Assembly: GCA_024231375.1 (NCBI GenBank)
Contig: JAAEQP010000789.1
Location: forward strand, 1-11,066
Direction: 5' to 3'
Source of the DNA: a bacterium
Lineage (GTDB): Bacteria > Hydrogenedentota > Hydrogenedentia > Hydrogenedentiales > SLHB01
DNA: 11,066 nt
Position numbers and translations under genes: made by a program. This document shows positions 1 to 7,540 of the stretch, in pieces; the first letter of the stretch is position 1, and each line of letters begins with the position of its first letter. Below the pieces are notes generated by a model. That model made no database searches and was not told the origin of the DNA. It saw nothing but the letters and a program-made list of their open reading frames with translations.

Positions 1-321
1 AAGAAACTGCGCAAACAGTGTGAGAACTCCAGGGAGGGGCAGAAGCGCTGGGGAGCTGACATGGCGCCCTGCATTGTCATGCGAATCTCCGCCCTCAAGG
101 CCGCTCAGAGCATCGACGATCTCAGCCCTCTTCCACCGCAGAAATGTCACGCATTGAAGGGTAACTGGAAGGGACTGTACGCAATGACTCTTGTCGAGCC
201 TTTCCGGTTGGTATTCGAACTCATCGACGAACCACGGACGGTAGGTGCGGAACCCCATGCATCTGTGGAGTTGATGGGAGTACGCATATTGAGTTATAGA
301 GGACTATCATGGAAAGACTAG
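1..321 (+). CDS. HigB/RelE-ParE-type toxin, 5' end outside the window
   Basis: This frame is open from the first base and ends at TAG 319-321, giving 106 visible residues; the true start lies upstream. The visible start KKLRKQCENSREGQKRWG, then the segments LPPQKCHALKGNWKG and FRLVFE and the late VRIL, fit the HigB-like 'system killer' branch of RelE/ParE toxins, which are ribosome-dependent mRNA endonucleases. These motifs are recognised from memory, not from a search. An internal ATG at 61 would remove the conserved N-terminal helix, so it is unlikely to be the start. The gene overlaps the antitoxin gene by 13 bases in toxin-first order, as in higBA loci. Activity cannot be judged without the missing N-terminus. 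Base composition is lower in G+C than in the rest of the window. Confidence 0.8.
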   Translation, partial: KKLRKQCENSREGQKRWGADMAPCIVMRISALKAAQSIDDLSPLPPQKCHALKGNWKGLYAMTLVEPFRLVFELIDEPRTVGAEPHASVELMGVRILSYRGLSWKD

Positions 322-1397
322 ACGATAGCCGAGGATTCGCGCCGGATATCGCCATCCCGCCCGGCGAAACCCTCAAGGAAACGATAGATGCCCTTGGGAT
401 GACCCAAGTGAATCTTGCCACCCGCATGGGGCGGCCGCTCAAGACCATCAACGAAGTCATCAAGGGCAAGACGGCAATCACGGCTCAAACGGCCACCGAG
501 TTGGAACGTGTACTCGGTGCGCCTGCCACTTTCTGGCTGCGACTTGAGATGGACTATCAGGTTACCCTTGCACGCCTCAAGGAACGGAAGGGTGTTGAGA
601 AGGACATCTCTCTCTTGGAGAGGTTTCCCTATACTGAGATGGCCAAGCTGGGCTGGGTTGAGAAGGTGAGAGACAAGGCCGACCGTGTGCTTCGGTTGCG
701 CTCTTACCTGGGGGTTGCCTCGCTTGACCGGGTGCCGCTCGTCGAAGAGGCCGCTTTCCGAAAGTCTCCCAAACGCAAAGCCTCGCCGGAGGCCCTGAGT
801 GCGTGGATGCGGCAAGGGGAGTTGCTTGCGCAGCATGTGGAGGCCGAGCCCTTCGACAAGAGGAGATTGCTCAAGAACCTCGAGTTGATGCGCGAGCTAA
901 CCAGGAAGAGCATAAGGGGCGCCACCACTGAAATGGCGCGGCTGTGTGCGGAAGCGGGCGTGGCTCTGGTGTTTGTTCCTCACTTGGCGAAGACCTACGC
1001 AAACGGGGCGGCATTCTGGATAAGCGCTGACAAGGCGGTCATTCAGTTGAGTATCAGGAACAGGTATGAAGACGTCTTCTGGTTCACTCTGTTCCATGAG
1101 GCCGGCCACATCGTCAAGCACAGCAAGAAGGAAACGTTCATCGACACGGATTGCGATGCTCAGTCCGAGAGAGAAGGTGAGGCGAACACGTTCGCGGGGA
1201 ATATCCTGATACCGCCCGGCGATTATGCTGCATTCGTCCGCGCGAGAAGATACTCCGCAGGCACGGTCAGGCAGTTTGCCAAGTCAATCGGCGTATCGGC
1301 GGCGGTTGTTGTCGGTAGACTCCAGCATGATGAGTTGCTCCCGCTTACGCACCTGCACGGTCTGCGAAGAAAGCTTGAATGGGCACAGCCTGAGTGA
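309..1397 (+). CDS. HigA-type antitoxin fused to an ImmA/IrrE-like zinc peptidase domain
   Basis: This 362-residue protein is a probable antitoxin and autorepressor. Residues about 18-72 form an XRE/HigA helix-turn-helix (GMTQVNLATRMGRPLKTINE) followed by FWLRLEMDYQ, typical just after HigA-type DNA-binding domains. The C-terminal part, about 225-340, is an ImmA/IrrE-like metallopeptidase: HEAGH at 263-267 supplies two zinc-binding histidines and the catalytic glutamate, and E291 in EGEANTFA is the likely third ligand. Plain HigA antitoxins are only about 100 residues, so this is the long, peptidase-fused form. The ATG at 309 is supported by AGAGGA at 298-303 with 5-base spacing, inside the end of the toxin gene, so translation is probably coupled. 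The peptidase could process the antitoxin or another repressor, as ImmA cleaves ImmR and IrrE/PprI cleaves DdrO. That role is inferred. Confidence 0.87.
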   Translation: MERLDDSRGFAPDIAIPPGETLKETIDALGMTQVNLATRMGRPLKTINEVIKGKTAITAQTATELERVLGAPATFWLRLEMDYQVTLARLKERKGVEKDISLLERFPYTEMAKLGWVEKVRDKADRVLRLRSYLGVASLDRVPLVEEAAFRKSPKRKASPEALSAWMRQGELLAQHVEAEPFDKRRLLKNLELMRELTRKSIRGATTEMARLCAEAGVALVFVPHLAKTYANGAAFWISADKAVIQLSIRNRYEDVFWFTLFHEAGHIVKHSKKETFIDTDCDAQSEREGEANTFAGNILIPPGDYAAFVRARRYSAGTVRQFAKSIGVSAAVVVGRLQHDELLPLTHLHGLRRKLEWAQPE

Positions 1398-1412
1398 GTG
1401 GTTGATGTGGAA

Positions 1413-1489
1413 TGGTGGGCCCGGGAGGACTCGAACCTCCGACCAAGTGATTATGAGTCACCTGCTCTAACCAACTGAGCTACGGGCCC
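1413..1489 (-). tRNA. tRNA with anticodon CAT, probably tRNA-Ile2 (lysidine-modified)
   Basis: Read on the minus strand this is a complete 77-base tRNA with encoded CCA. The acceptor stem GGGCCCG (1489-1483) pairs with CGGGCCC (1423-1417), followed by discriminator A (1416) and CCA (1415-1413). The D arm GTAGCTCAGTTGGTTAGAGC, an anticodon stem GTGAC/ATCAC around the CAT anticodon (1455-1453), and a T arm with GGTTCGAGTCC are all present. CAT can mean elongator Met, initiator Met or Ile2. The acceptor pairs C4-G69 and C5-G68, known positive determinants for TilS, and the segment AGCAGGTGACTCATAATCAC, one base from E. coli ileX, favour Ile2. The gene lies 32 bp after the rpoD stop on the same strand with no promoter visible between them, so it is probably cotranscribed and processed out; E. 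coli ileX also lies close to rpoD. Confidence 0.93.
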
Positions 1490-1521
1490 CCCGGATACCG
1501 GCTTGAGGGGCGGGGTCGGCG

Positions 1522-3285
<1,764 letters not shown>

Positions 3286-3332
3286 AGTCGTTCTTACTCC
3301 GTCAGAAGGTTGTGTGAACAGCCAAACTCCGA

Positions 3333-3362
3333 ATTATACACAGGATACGGAGCGTCTGTCAC
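3333..3362 (-). promoter_or_regulatory. Sigma-70 promoter for rpoD
   Basis: On the minus strand GTGACA (3362-3357, 5 of 6 to TTGACA) is followed after 18 bases by a perfect TATAAT (3338-3333). Transcription would begin near 3326, leaving a leader of about 40 nt before the rpoD ATG. The -35 element overlaps the dnaG stop codon (3361-3359). This would let rpoD be expressed independently of dnaG. Confidence 0.7.
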
Positions 3363-5218
3363 GCGGTCCCGGCCATCCCTTGAATCTGTTGTTCGATGCC
3401 TGTCTTCTCTCTGAGCAGTTCCATGAGACGATCCGTGTCATCAGAACGCTCCGCCTGCACAATTGCTTCCTGAACCCGTCCGCGCTCGACCTCCAGTGTG
3501 TCCGAGCGTAATCGGTTCAGGCGTTTCTCAACGAGATCGGCTGCCTTTTCCGTGAACGCCCCTTCCCAGTTGGCTGCTGCCGCGTAGAGCGACGCCGCGC
3601 CGGGAGACTCGAACTCGGGGGCGACCGCGGGCCCTTCCGGGTCCAGCACCCGATCCAATACCTCGACCAGGGGCGCCGGTTGCAGGGTTAACCCGTCCAT
3701 CGCTTCGCGAGCCCGGCCGCGCTGGACCTCGTCGCTAAGCAGAATGGCGACGAATTCGGCATCGTCCTTCACCAGCTTGGGCGCGGGCTCTTCCTGGGGC
3801 TCGTCGCGCCTTGGCGAACGCATGTCCTTTCTGCGCAAGGACTTATCAAACTCGCTCCGGACCGCGTACTGGCTCAGTTTCAGGGCCTCGCCGGTCCGTT
3901 TCAGGTACTCGTCTCTGCGGAGGACGTCGTCGAGGTTCGCCAGGATTCCAAACAATTCGCGCGCCACGTCGGTCCGGCCTTCGATGCTGGTCAACCGGGC
4001 TTCGTTCATGCGGACGTAGAAGGTCACGAAGTCGGGGGCAGCATTCAATCGCTCGCGGAAGGCGTCGGCGCCCGCGTCGCGGACAAAGTCGTCGGGGTCC
4101 TGGCCTTCGGGCAATGCCAACGCCCGCACGGACAGTCCCGCGGCGGTCAACACCGCGATGCCACGCAAGGCGGCGCGAACGCCGGCGACGTCGCCGTCGA
4201 AGACGACGATCACCTCCGGCACGTAGCGCCGCAGGAGTTTGGCCTGCTCTTGGGTGAGGGCGGTGCCGCAGGGGGCGACGACGTTCTGGATACCCGCGTC
4301 GAAGCATCGAAGCAGGTCGAAATAGCCCTCCACGAGGATGGCGCGCTTCTCGTTGCGTAGCGCATTGCGGGTCTCGTGGAGCCCGAACAGCACGCGGCTC
4401 TTCTTGTAGACGGCGTTCTCTTGCGAATTGATGTATTTCGCCTGGGATTCGCCGCCCAGGTCGCGGCCCCCGAAGGCCACGTAGTTGCCGCCCACGTCCC
4501 GGATGGGGAACATGAGGCGGTTGCGGAAGAAGTCGTAACACCCGCCCCGGTCCCGCTGCTTGGCAAGGCCGGAGGTGGTCAGCAGGCTTTCGTCGAATCC
4601 GGCCGCGCGGGCCGCCGTCGAGAAGGCGTCCCACGATTCCGCGGCGAACCCGAGACGGAACAACTGAATGGTTTCATCGGAAAGCACCCGTTTTTCGAGG
4701 TAACTCCGCCCGGTCTTCCCCTTCTCGGGGTGGACCAGGGCTTCCTGGAAGTGCTTGGCCGCAAATTGCCCGAGTTCGAGCAACCGGGTGCGCAGAAAAT
4801 CGTTGGCACTCTCCCTGGCCGTCGGCGCAGGCAATCGAATGCCAGCACGGTCGGCCAAGGTCCGCAAGGCCTCCGCGAAGGACAAACCTTCGAACTCGGT
4901 CATGAAAGAGATGGCGTCGCCGTGCTTGCCGCAGCCGAAACAGTAGTACATCTGCCGGTCGCGGTTGACGGAGAAGGATGGGGTCTTCTCTTGATGGAAG
5001 GGGCAGAGCGCCTTCATGCGCCCGGCGCCGGCGGCCTTCAATTCCAGCACGCTGCCGATGACATCGACGATGTCGTTGGCAGCGAGGACTTCCGCCACTA
5101 TTTCACGGGAGTATTTGTGCAATGGTTTTCTGGAAGTTATTGTTTCAGACCAACTTCCACTGGTCCTGACCCACCCGGAGAAGCCTTTCGCACCGGCGTG
5201 AAAGCGCCGACAAGGCAT
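3359..5218 (-). CDS. dnaG: DNA primase DnaG
   Basis: DnaG makes RNA primers at the replication fork, in partnership with the replicative helicase. Counting 619 residues from ATG 5218, the CHC2 zinc-binding motif is C72-x2-H75-x17-C93-x2-C96, followed by the usual KHGDAISF. The catalytic core contains RNRLMFPIRD and VAFGGR (about 232-252). The Toprim domain shows LVEGYFD with E297 and VVFDGD with D341 and D343, metal-binding residues. The C-terminal 150 residues, the helicase-interaction region, are divergent and recognised only by position. The ATG has AGAGG at 5229-5225 and a promoter just upstream, but it gives about 32 residues before the segment where DnaG proteins normally begin. TTG at 5122 (residue 33, before HKYSREIVAEVL) would give a typical N-terminus but lacks a clear ribosome binding site. 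The upstream frame stays open to 6508, but that part is antisense to the next gene and is not coding. Confidence 0.95.
   Translation of the reverse strand: MPCRRFHAGAKGFSGWVRTSGSWSETITSRKPLHKYSREIVAEVLAANDIVDVIGSVLELKAAGAGRMKALCPFHQEKTPSFSVNRDRQMYYCFGCGKHGDAISFMTEFEGLSFAEALRTLADRAGIRLPAPTARESANDFLRTRLLELGQFAAKHFQEALVHPEKGKTGRSYLEKRVLSDETIQLFRLGFAAESWDAFSTAARAAGFDESLLTTSGLAKQRDRGGCYDFFRNRLMFPIRDVGGNYVAFGGRDLGGESQAKYINSQENAVYKKSRVLFGLHETRNALRNEKRAILVEGYFDLLRCFDAGIQNVVAPCGTALTQEQAKLLRRYVPEVIVVFDGDVAGVRAALRGIAVLTAAGLSVRALALPEGQDPDDFVRDAGADAFRERLNAAPDFVTFYVRMNEARLTSIEGRTDVARELFGILANLDDVLRRDEYLKRTGEALKLSQYAVRSEFDKSLRRKDMRSPRRDEPQEEPAPKLVKDDAEFVAILLSDEVQRGRAREAMDGLTLQPAPLVEVLDRVLDPEGPAVAPEFESPGAASLYAAAANWEGAFTEKAADLVEKRLNRLRSDTLEVERGRVQEAIVQAERSDDTDRLMELLREKTGIEQQIQGMAGTA
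5131..5159 (-). repeat. 8-bp perfect inverted repeat at the start of dnaG
   Basis: TGGAAGTT (5131-5138) and AACTTCCA (5152-5159) are perfect reverse complements separated by 13 bases. In the dnaG transcript this would form a hairpin ending 8 nt before the TTG at 5122. If dnaG starts at ATG 5218 the repeat is inside the code; if it starts at TTG, the repeat is a leader hairpin next to the start. It could also be a dyad for a DNA-binding protein about 75 bp downstream of the predicted transcription start. No U-tract follows, so it is not an intrinsic terminator. Confidence 0.6.
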
Positions 5219-5224
5219 AAAACA

Positions 5225-5229
5225 CCTCT
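5225..5229 (-). promoter_or_regulatory. Ribosome binding site supporting the ATG start of dnaG
   Basis: AGAGG, followed by T, lies 6 bases before the ATG at 5218-5216 on the minus strand. It is the only clear Shine-Dalgarno-like sequence near the possible dnaG starts and is the main reason for preferring ATG 5218 over TTG 5122. Confidence 0.55.
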
Positions 5230-5239
5230 GACCTGTCAA

Positions 5240-5268
5240 AACATACCACATTTCTGACCATGTGTCAA
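5240..5268 (-). promoter_or_regulatory. Sigma-70 promoter for dnaG-rpoD-tRNA
   Basis: On the minus strand a perfect TTGACA (5268-5263) is followed after exactly 17 bases by TATGTT (5245-5240, 4 of 6 to TATAAT). The start would be near 5233, giving a very short leader of about 15 nt to ATG 5218, or about 110 nt if TTG 5122 is used. The surrounding 100 bp is visibly richer in A+T than the flanking genes. Confidence 0.72.
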
Positions 5269-5435
5269 ATCGTATCCGTGGAAATCGGGGCTCGGAACGC
5301 CGTCGAATGGTTCGCTCAGAATGGGGATGCATCGATTGGGCAGGTGCGGTGCTTGCGGCTCCTTTCCGCAACGTGAACGACGAGTAGCGCGACCGAGGGT
5401 AGGGGCGCCCATTCACTGAGACATCCATGACGCGG

Positions 5436-5464
5436 TTGTGTCCCGCCGCGCCGGCGGGTACAAT
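5436..5464 (+). promoter_or_regulatory. Sigma-70-like promoter for the dehydrogenase gene
   Basis: TTGTGT (5436-5441, 3 of 6 to consensus) is followed after 17 bases by TACAAT (5459-5464, 5 of 6). Transcription would start near 5471 and leave about 27 nt before ATG 5498. This argues against translation from the earlier in-frame start at 5438, which lies in the -35 element. Confidence 0.55.
5442..5458. promoter_or_regulatory. Perfect palindrome filling the promoter spacer, possible operator
   Basis: The 17-base spacer between the -35 and -10 elements reads CCCGCCGCGCCGGCGGG: two 7-base arms around CGC. Its position exactly between the promoter elements is where many repressors, and MerR-type activators that distort the spacer, bind. 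GC-rich palindromes occur by chance in such DNA, so an operator role is inferred from position only. Confidence 0.4.
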
Positions 5465-5497
5465 GCGGTCCACTCTCACCTTGTCAGGAGTCACGGG

Positions 5498-6493
5498 ATG
5501 GATTATCAAGCGCCTAGTATTGAATCGGGGACCGGGGCCGCCTGCCGAGTGGCGGATCTGAAGGGACGGGTCATCGCTGTCACCATGCCACCCCCTTGGC
5601 AACTCCTCCAGGAGCACGTAACGTGGACGCCTGACCATGTCCACATGGTGACGGACATGGACTTGGACACACTCGAGCGCCTGGACGAGTCGCTTCCGGA
5701 GTGCGACACGGTGGTCGGTGTGGGCGGCGGTTCGTCGTGCGACACGGCCAAGTATCTGGCGTGGAAGCGCAAGTGCACCATGGTGCTTGTACCGACTATC
5801 GTGTCCGTCGACGCGCCCCTGACCAACGCCGTGGGAGTGCGCGTGGACAAGACCGTCCAATATGTGGGCGACATCTGGCCCGAGCGCGTCATCGTGGACC
5901 ACGATCTCATCCAACGGGCGCCCAAGGAGCTCAACCGCGCCGGCGCCGGGGATATTGCTTCCATTCATACCGCCCTCTACGACTGGCAACTTGCCCGGGA
6001 CCACGACGGCGAGGCGTATGACGAGCAGGCAGCGGAACTCGCGCGCGCATGTCTCCGCGAGTTGGACCGGAACGCGGAAGATATCCGCAATGTGACGCCC
6101 CGGGGGATCGACACCATCGTCGACCTCTACCGGCGGGAAGTGGAGTTCTGCGCGGCTATCGGGACGTCCCGGCCCGAGGAGGGTTCGGAGCACCTGGTAG
6201 CCTACTGCCTGGAGCACGTCACCCGGCGGCATTTCGTGCACGGCGACCTGGTGGGCCTGGGGATCTTCACCATGTCCCGGTTCCAGGAGAACGAACACGA
6301 CTGGGTGGTGGACCTGATGAAACGGCTGGAACTGCGGTATCAATGCCGCGAGGCGGAGCGGGAAGACGTGCGGCGGTGCCTGACGGGATTGAAGGCCTTT
6401 AAAGACAAGGCGGACCTGTTCTTCAGTGTATTGGATGTGAAAGAAATGGGCCGGGAGTTCATCGACGACACGCTGGCGGCCCTGTACGGCTGA
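5498..6493 (+). CDS. Metal-dependent dehydrogenase related to glycerol-1-phosphate dehydrogenase
   Basis: This 331-residue protein belongs to the iron-containing alcohol dehydrogenase / dehydroquinate synthase fold. The nucleotide-binding signature GGGSSCDTAK is at 76-85. GDIASIHTALYDWQLA (151-166) closely resembles the G1PDH/AraM motif, and D152, H232 (in GSEH) and H248 (in VHGD) are the expected metal ligands. Family members reduce dihydroxyacetone phosphate or other carbonyls with NAD(P)H. The SVDA segment at 103-106 replaces the usual SVDG-type substrate loop, and the protein is a little shorter than typical G1PDH, so the substrate is uncertain. The chosen ATG has AGGAG at 5486-5490 with 7-base spacing and lies downstream of a promoter; an earlier frame start at 5438 is rejected. 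It is probably transcribed alone, since the next gene has its own promoter. Confidence 0.82.
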   Translation: MDYQAPSIESGTGAACRVADLKGRVIAVTMPPPWQLLQEHVTWTPDHVHMVTDMDLDTLERLDESLPECDTVVGVGGGSSCDTAKYLAWKRKCTMVLVPTIVSVDAPLTNAVGVRVDKTVQYVGDIWPERVIVDHDLIQRAPKELNRAGAGDIASIHTALYDWQLARDHDGEAYDEQAAELARACLRELDRNAEDIRNVTPRGIDTIVDLYRREVEFCAAIGTSRPEEGSEHLVAYCLEHVTRRHFVHGDLVGLGIFTMSRFQENEHDWVVDLMKRLELRYQCREAEREDVRRCLTGLKAFKDKADLFFSVLDVKEMGREFIDDTLAALYG

Positions 6494-6519
6494 CGGCGGC
6501 GGCAACACGGGCCAGCCGT

Positions 6520-6549
6520 TTGACTTGCGTTTCCGCGGTGTGGTATCCT
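6520..6549 (+). promoter_or_regulatory. Sigma-70 promoter for nadX, with extended -10
   Basis: TTGACT (6520-6525, 5 of 6) is followed after 18 bases by TATCCT (6544-6549, 4 of 6), which is preceded by TGG, an extended -10 element. Transcription would start near 6556, giving a leader of about 114 nt. It may drive the whole plus-strand run from nadX through rplU-rpmA and beyond. Confidence 0.65.
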
Positions 6550-6555
6550 TCGCGC

Positions 6556-6669
6556 CGCTCTGAGAGGTGCAATCCGCTTAAGAGCATTAACGAAGAGTAG
6601 CGGGATGGAGGCAAAGCCGCGGCGACCGGATCCCCGGGATGCTGTGAGCTTTTTTCTTGTGGGAACGCG
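6556..6669 (+). promoter_or_regulatory. Long, possibly structured 5' leader of nadX, class unknown
   Basis: The leader between the predicted start and the nadX ATG holds several possible pairings. GCTC (6557-6560) can pair with GAGC (6646-6649) as a closing stem directly before six Ts (6650-6655). CCGCT (6574-6578) can pair with AGCGG (6599-6603), AGCAT (6583-6587) with ATGCT (6639-6643), and GGGAT (6602-6606) with ATCCC (6630-6634). The last two are alternatives to parts of the others. The short strings GGTGCAATCC and GGCAAAGCC faintly recall the core of cyclic-di-GMP riboswitches, but the spacing does not fit and I do not claim that class. It may be an unstructured leader. Confidence 0.3.
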
Positions 6670-7485
6670 ATGAGCAACATGAAGGTAGGTCTTGTTGGGT
6701 GCGGAAACATCGGCGCCGATCTGTGTATTGCCCTTCAGAAGGGCGAGATTCAGGCGGAGTTTCGCGCACTGACGGACTTGGACGAGTCCCGGGCCGAGCT
6801 TCTGCGGAAGTCCTTCGGACTGAAGGCTCCGAGTTGCAGCCTCGACGAGAATGTGTCGTCGATGGATTTCGTGGTGGAATGCGCAGCCCCGGACGCCGTG
6901 AAGGACGTGGTGAAGGCGGCGATCAAGCATCGGACCAACTGTCTCATCATGAGCGTCGGCGGCTTGATGTCGTGCCCCGAACTGCTGGACGAAGCCCGGG
7001 CAGAACGTGTCCGTGTATGGCTGCCGTCCGGCGCGTTGTGCGGCTTGGACGGCATCCGGTCGGCCCGTGAAGGCGGGTTGCACACCGTGACGCTGACGAC
7101 GCGGAAGCCGCCGAAGGGCCTCGAAGGCGCCCCGTATTTGATTGAGAAGGGCATCGACGTGACGGGCCTGACGGAGGCGAAGGTGGTCTTCGAGGGCACG
7201 GCGCGGGACGCCTGCAAGGCGTTTCCGAAGAATGTGAACGTGGCGGCGGCCCTGAGCCTGTCGGGCATTGGGCCGGACGAGACGACGGTCCGAGTGATCG
7301 CGGACCCGGCCGCGAGCAGGAATTCGCACGAGATTATGGCCGAAGGCGCCTTCGGCACGTTGACGACGGTTACGGAGAATCTTCCGTCGCCGCGGAACGC
7401 GAAGTCGAGCTACCTGGCCTCCTTATCGGCGGTGGCGGAGCTTCGGGCGGCCGCGGAGGCGTTTGCAGTCTATCGAGGTCAGTGA
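6670..7485 (+). CDS. nadX: L-aspartate dehydrogenase
   Basis: The 271-residue enzyme oxidises L-aspartate with NAD(P)+ to iminoaspartate, which quinolinate synthase (NadA) turns into the NAD precursor quinolinate; in some bacteria it instead serves aspartate breakdown. The N-terminal Rossmann motif GCGNIG is at 10-15. Family segments follow: SVGGL (95-99), PSGALCGLD (119-127), TTRKPPKGL (143-151), FPKNVNVAAALSLSGIG (185-201), RVIADP (208-213) and NSHEI (218-222), where H220 is the expected catalytic histidine, then PSPRNAKSSYLASLSA. Length matches the family. The ATG has only a weak upstream purine run (GGGA at 6661-6664). No nadA or nadC gene is visible here. Only 55 bp separate it from rplU, with a 5-bp GC hairpin (CCCGC/GCGGG) but no U-tract, so readthrough into the ribosomal genes is likely. 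Confidence 0.93.
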   Translation: MSNMKVGLVGCGNIGADLCIALQKGEIQAEFRALTDLDESRAELLRKSFGLKAPSCSLDENVSSMDFVVECAAPDAVKDVVKAAIKHRTNCLIMSVGGLMSCPELLDEARAERVRVWLPSGALCGLDGIRSAREGGLHTVTLTTRKPPKGLEGAPYLIEKGIDVTGLTEAKVVFEGTARDACKAFPKNVNVAAALSLSGIGPDETTVRVIADPAASRNSHEIMAEGAFGTLTTVTENLPSPRNAKSSYLASLSAVAELRAAAEAFAVYRGQ

Positions 7486-7540
7486 CCCGCGCCAGTGCGG
7501 GGTGTTGCATCGCCGCGCGCGCGGATGTTGGAGAGAAACC

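Noticed and set aside
5353..5371. TTGCGG/CCGCAA inverted repeat with a 7-base loop in the divergent spacer
   Set aside because: The stem is only 6 bp, it matches no promoter position and has no T-tract; chance is adequate.
5219..6508. In-frame upstream extension of dnaG to a 1049-residue protein
   Set aside because: It runs antisense through the dehydrogenase gene, crosses both promoters, and the extra residues resemble no primase region.
6564..6620. Cyclic-di-GMP riboswitch ahead of nadX
   Set aside because: Only two short strings resemble the class core; the intervening stem, the GGGACGCAAAGCC spacing and the tetraloop do not match.
6340..7329. A 329-codon minus-strand frame opposite nadX
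   Set aside because: It covers the nadX promoter, leader and gene in reverse, is very rich in Arg and His, and has no domain.
7488..7503. CCCGC/GCGGG hairpin after nadX as a terminator
   Set aside because: The stem is 5 bp and no T run follows, so intrinsic termination is unlikely.
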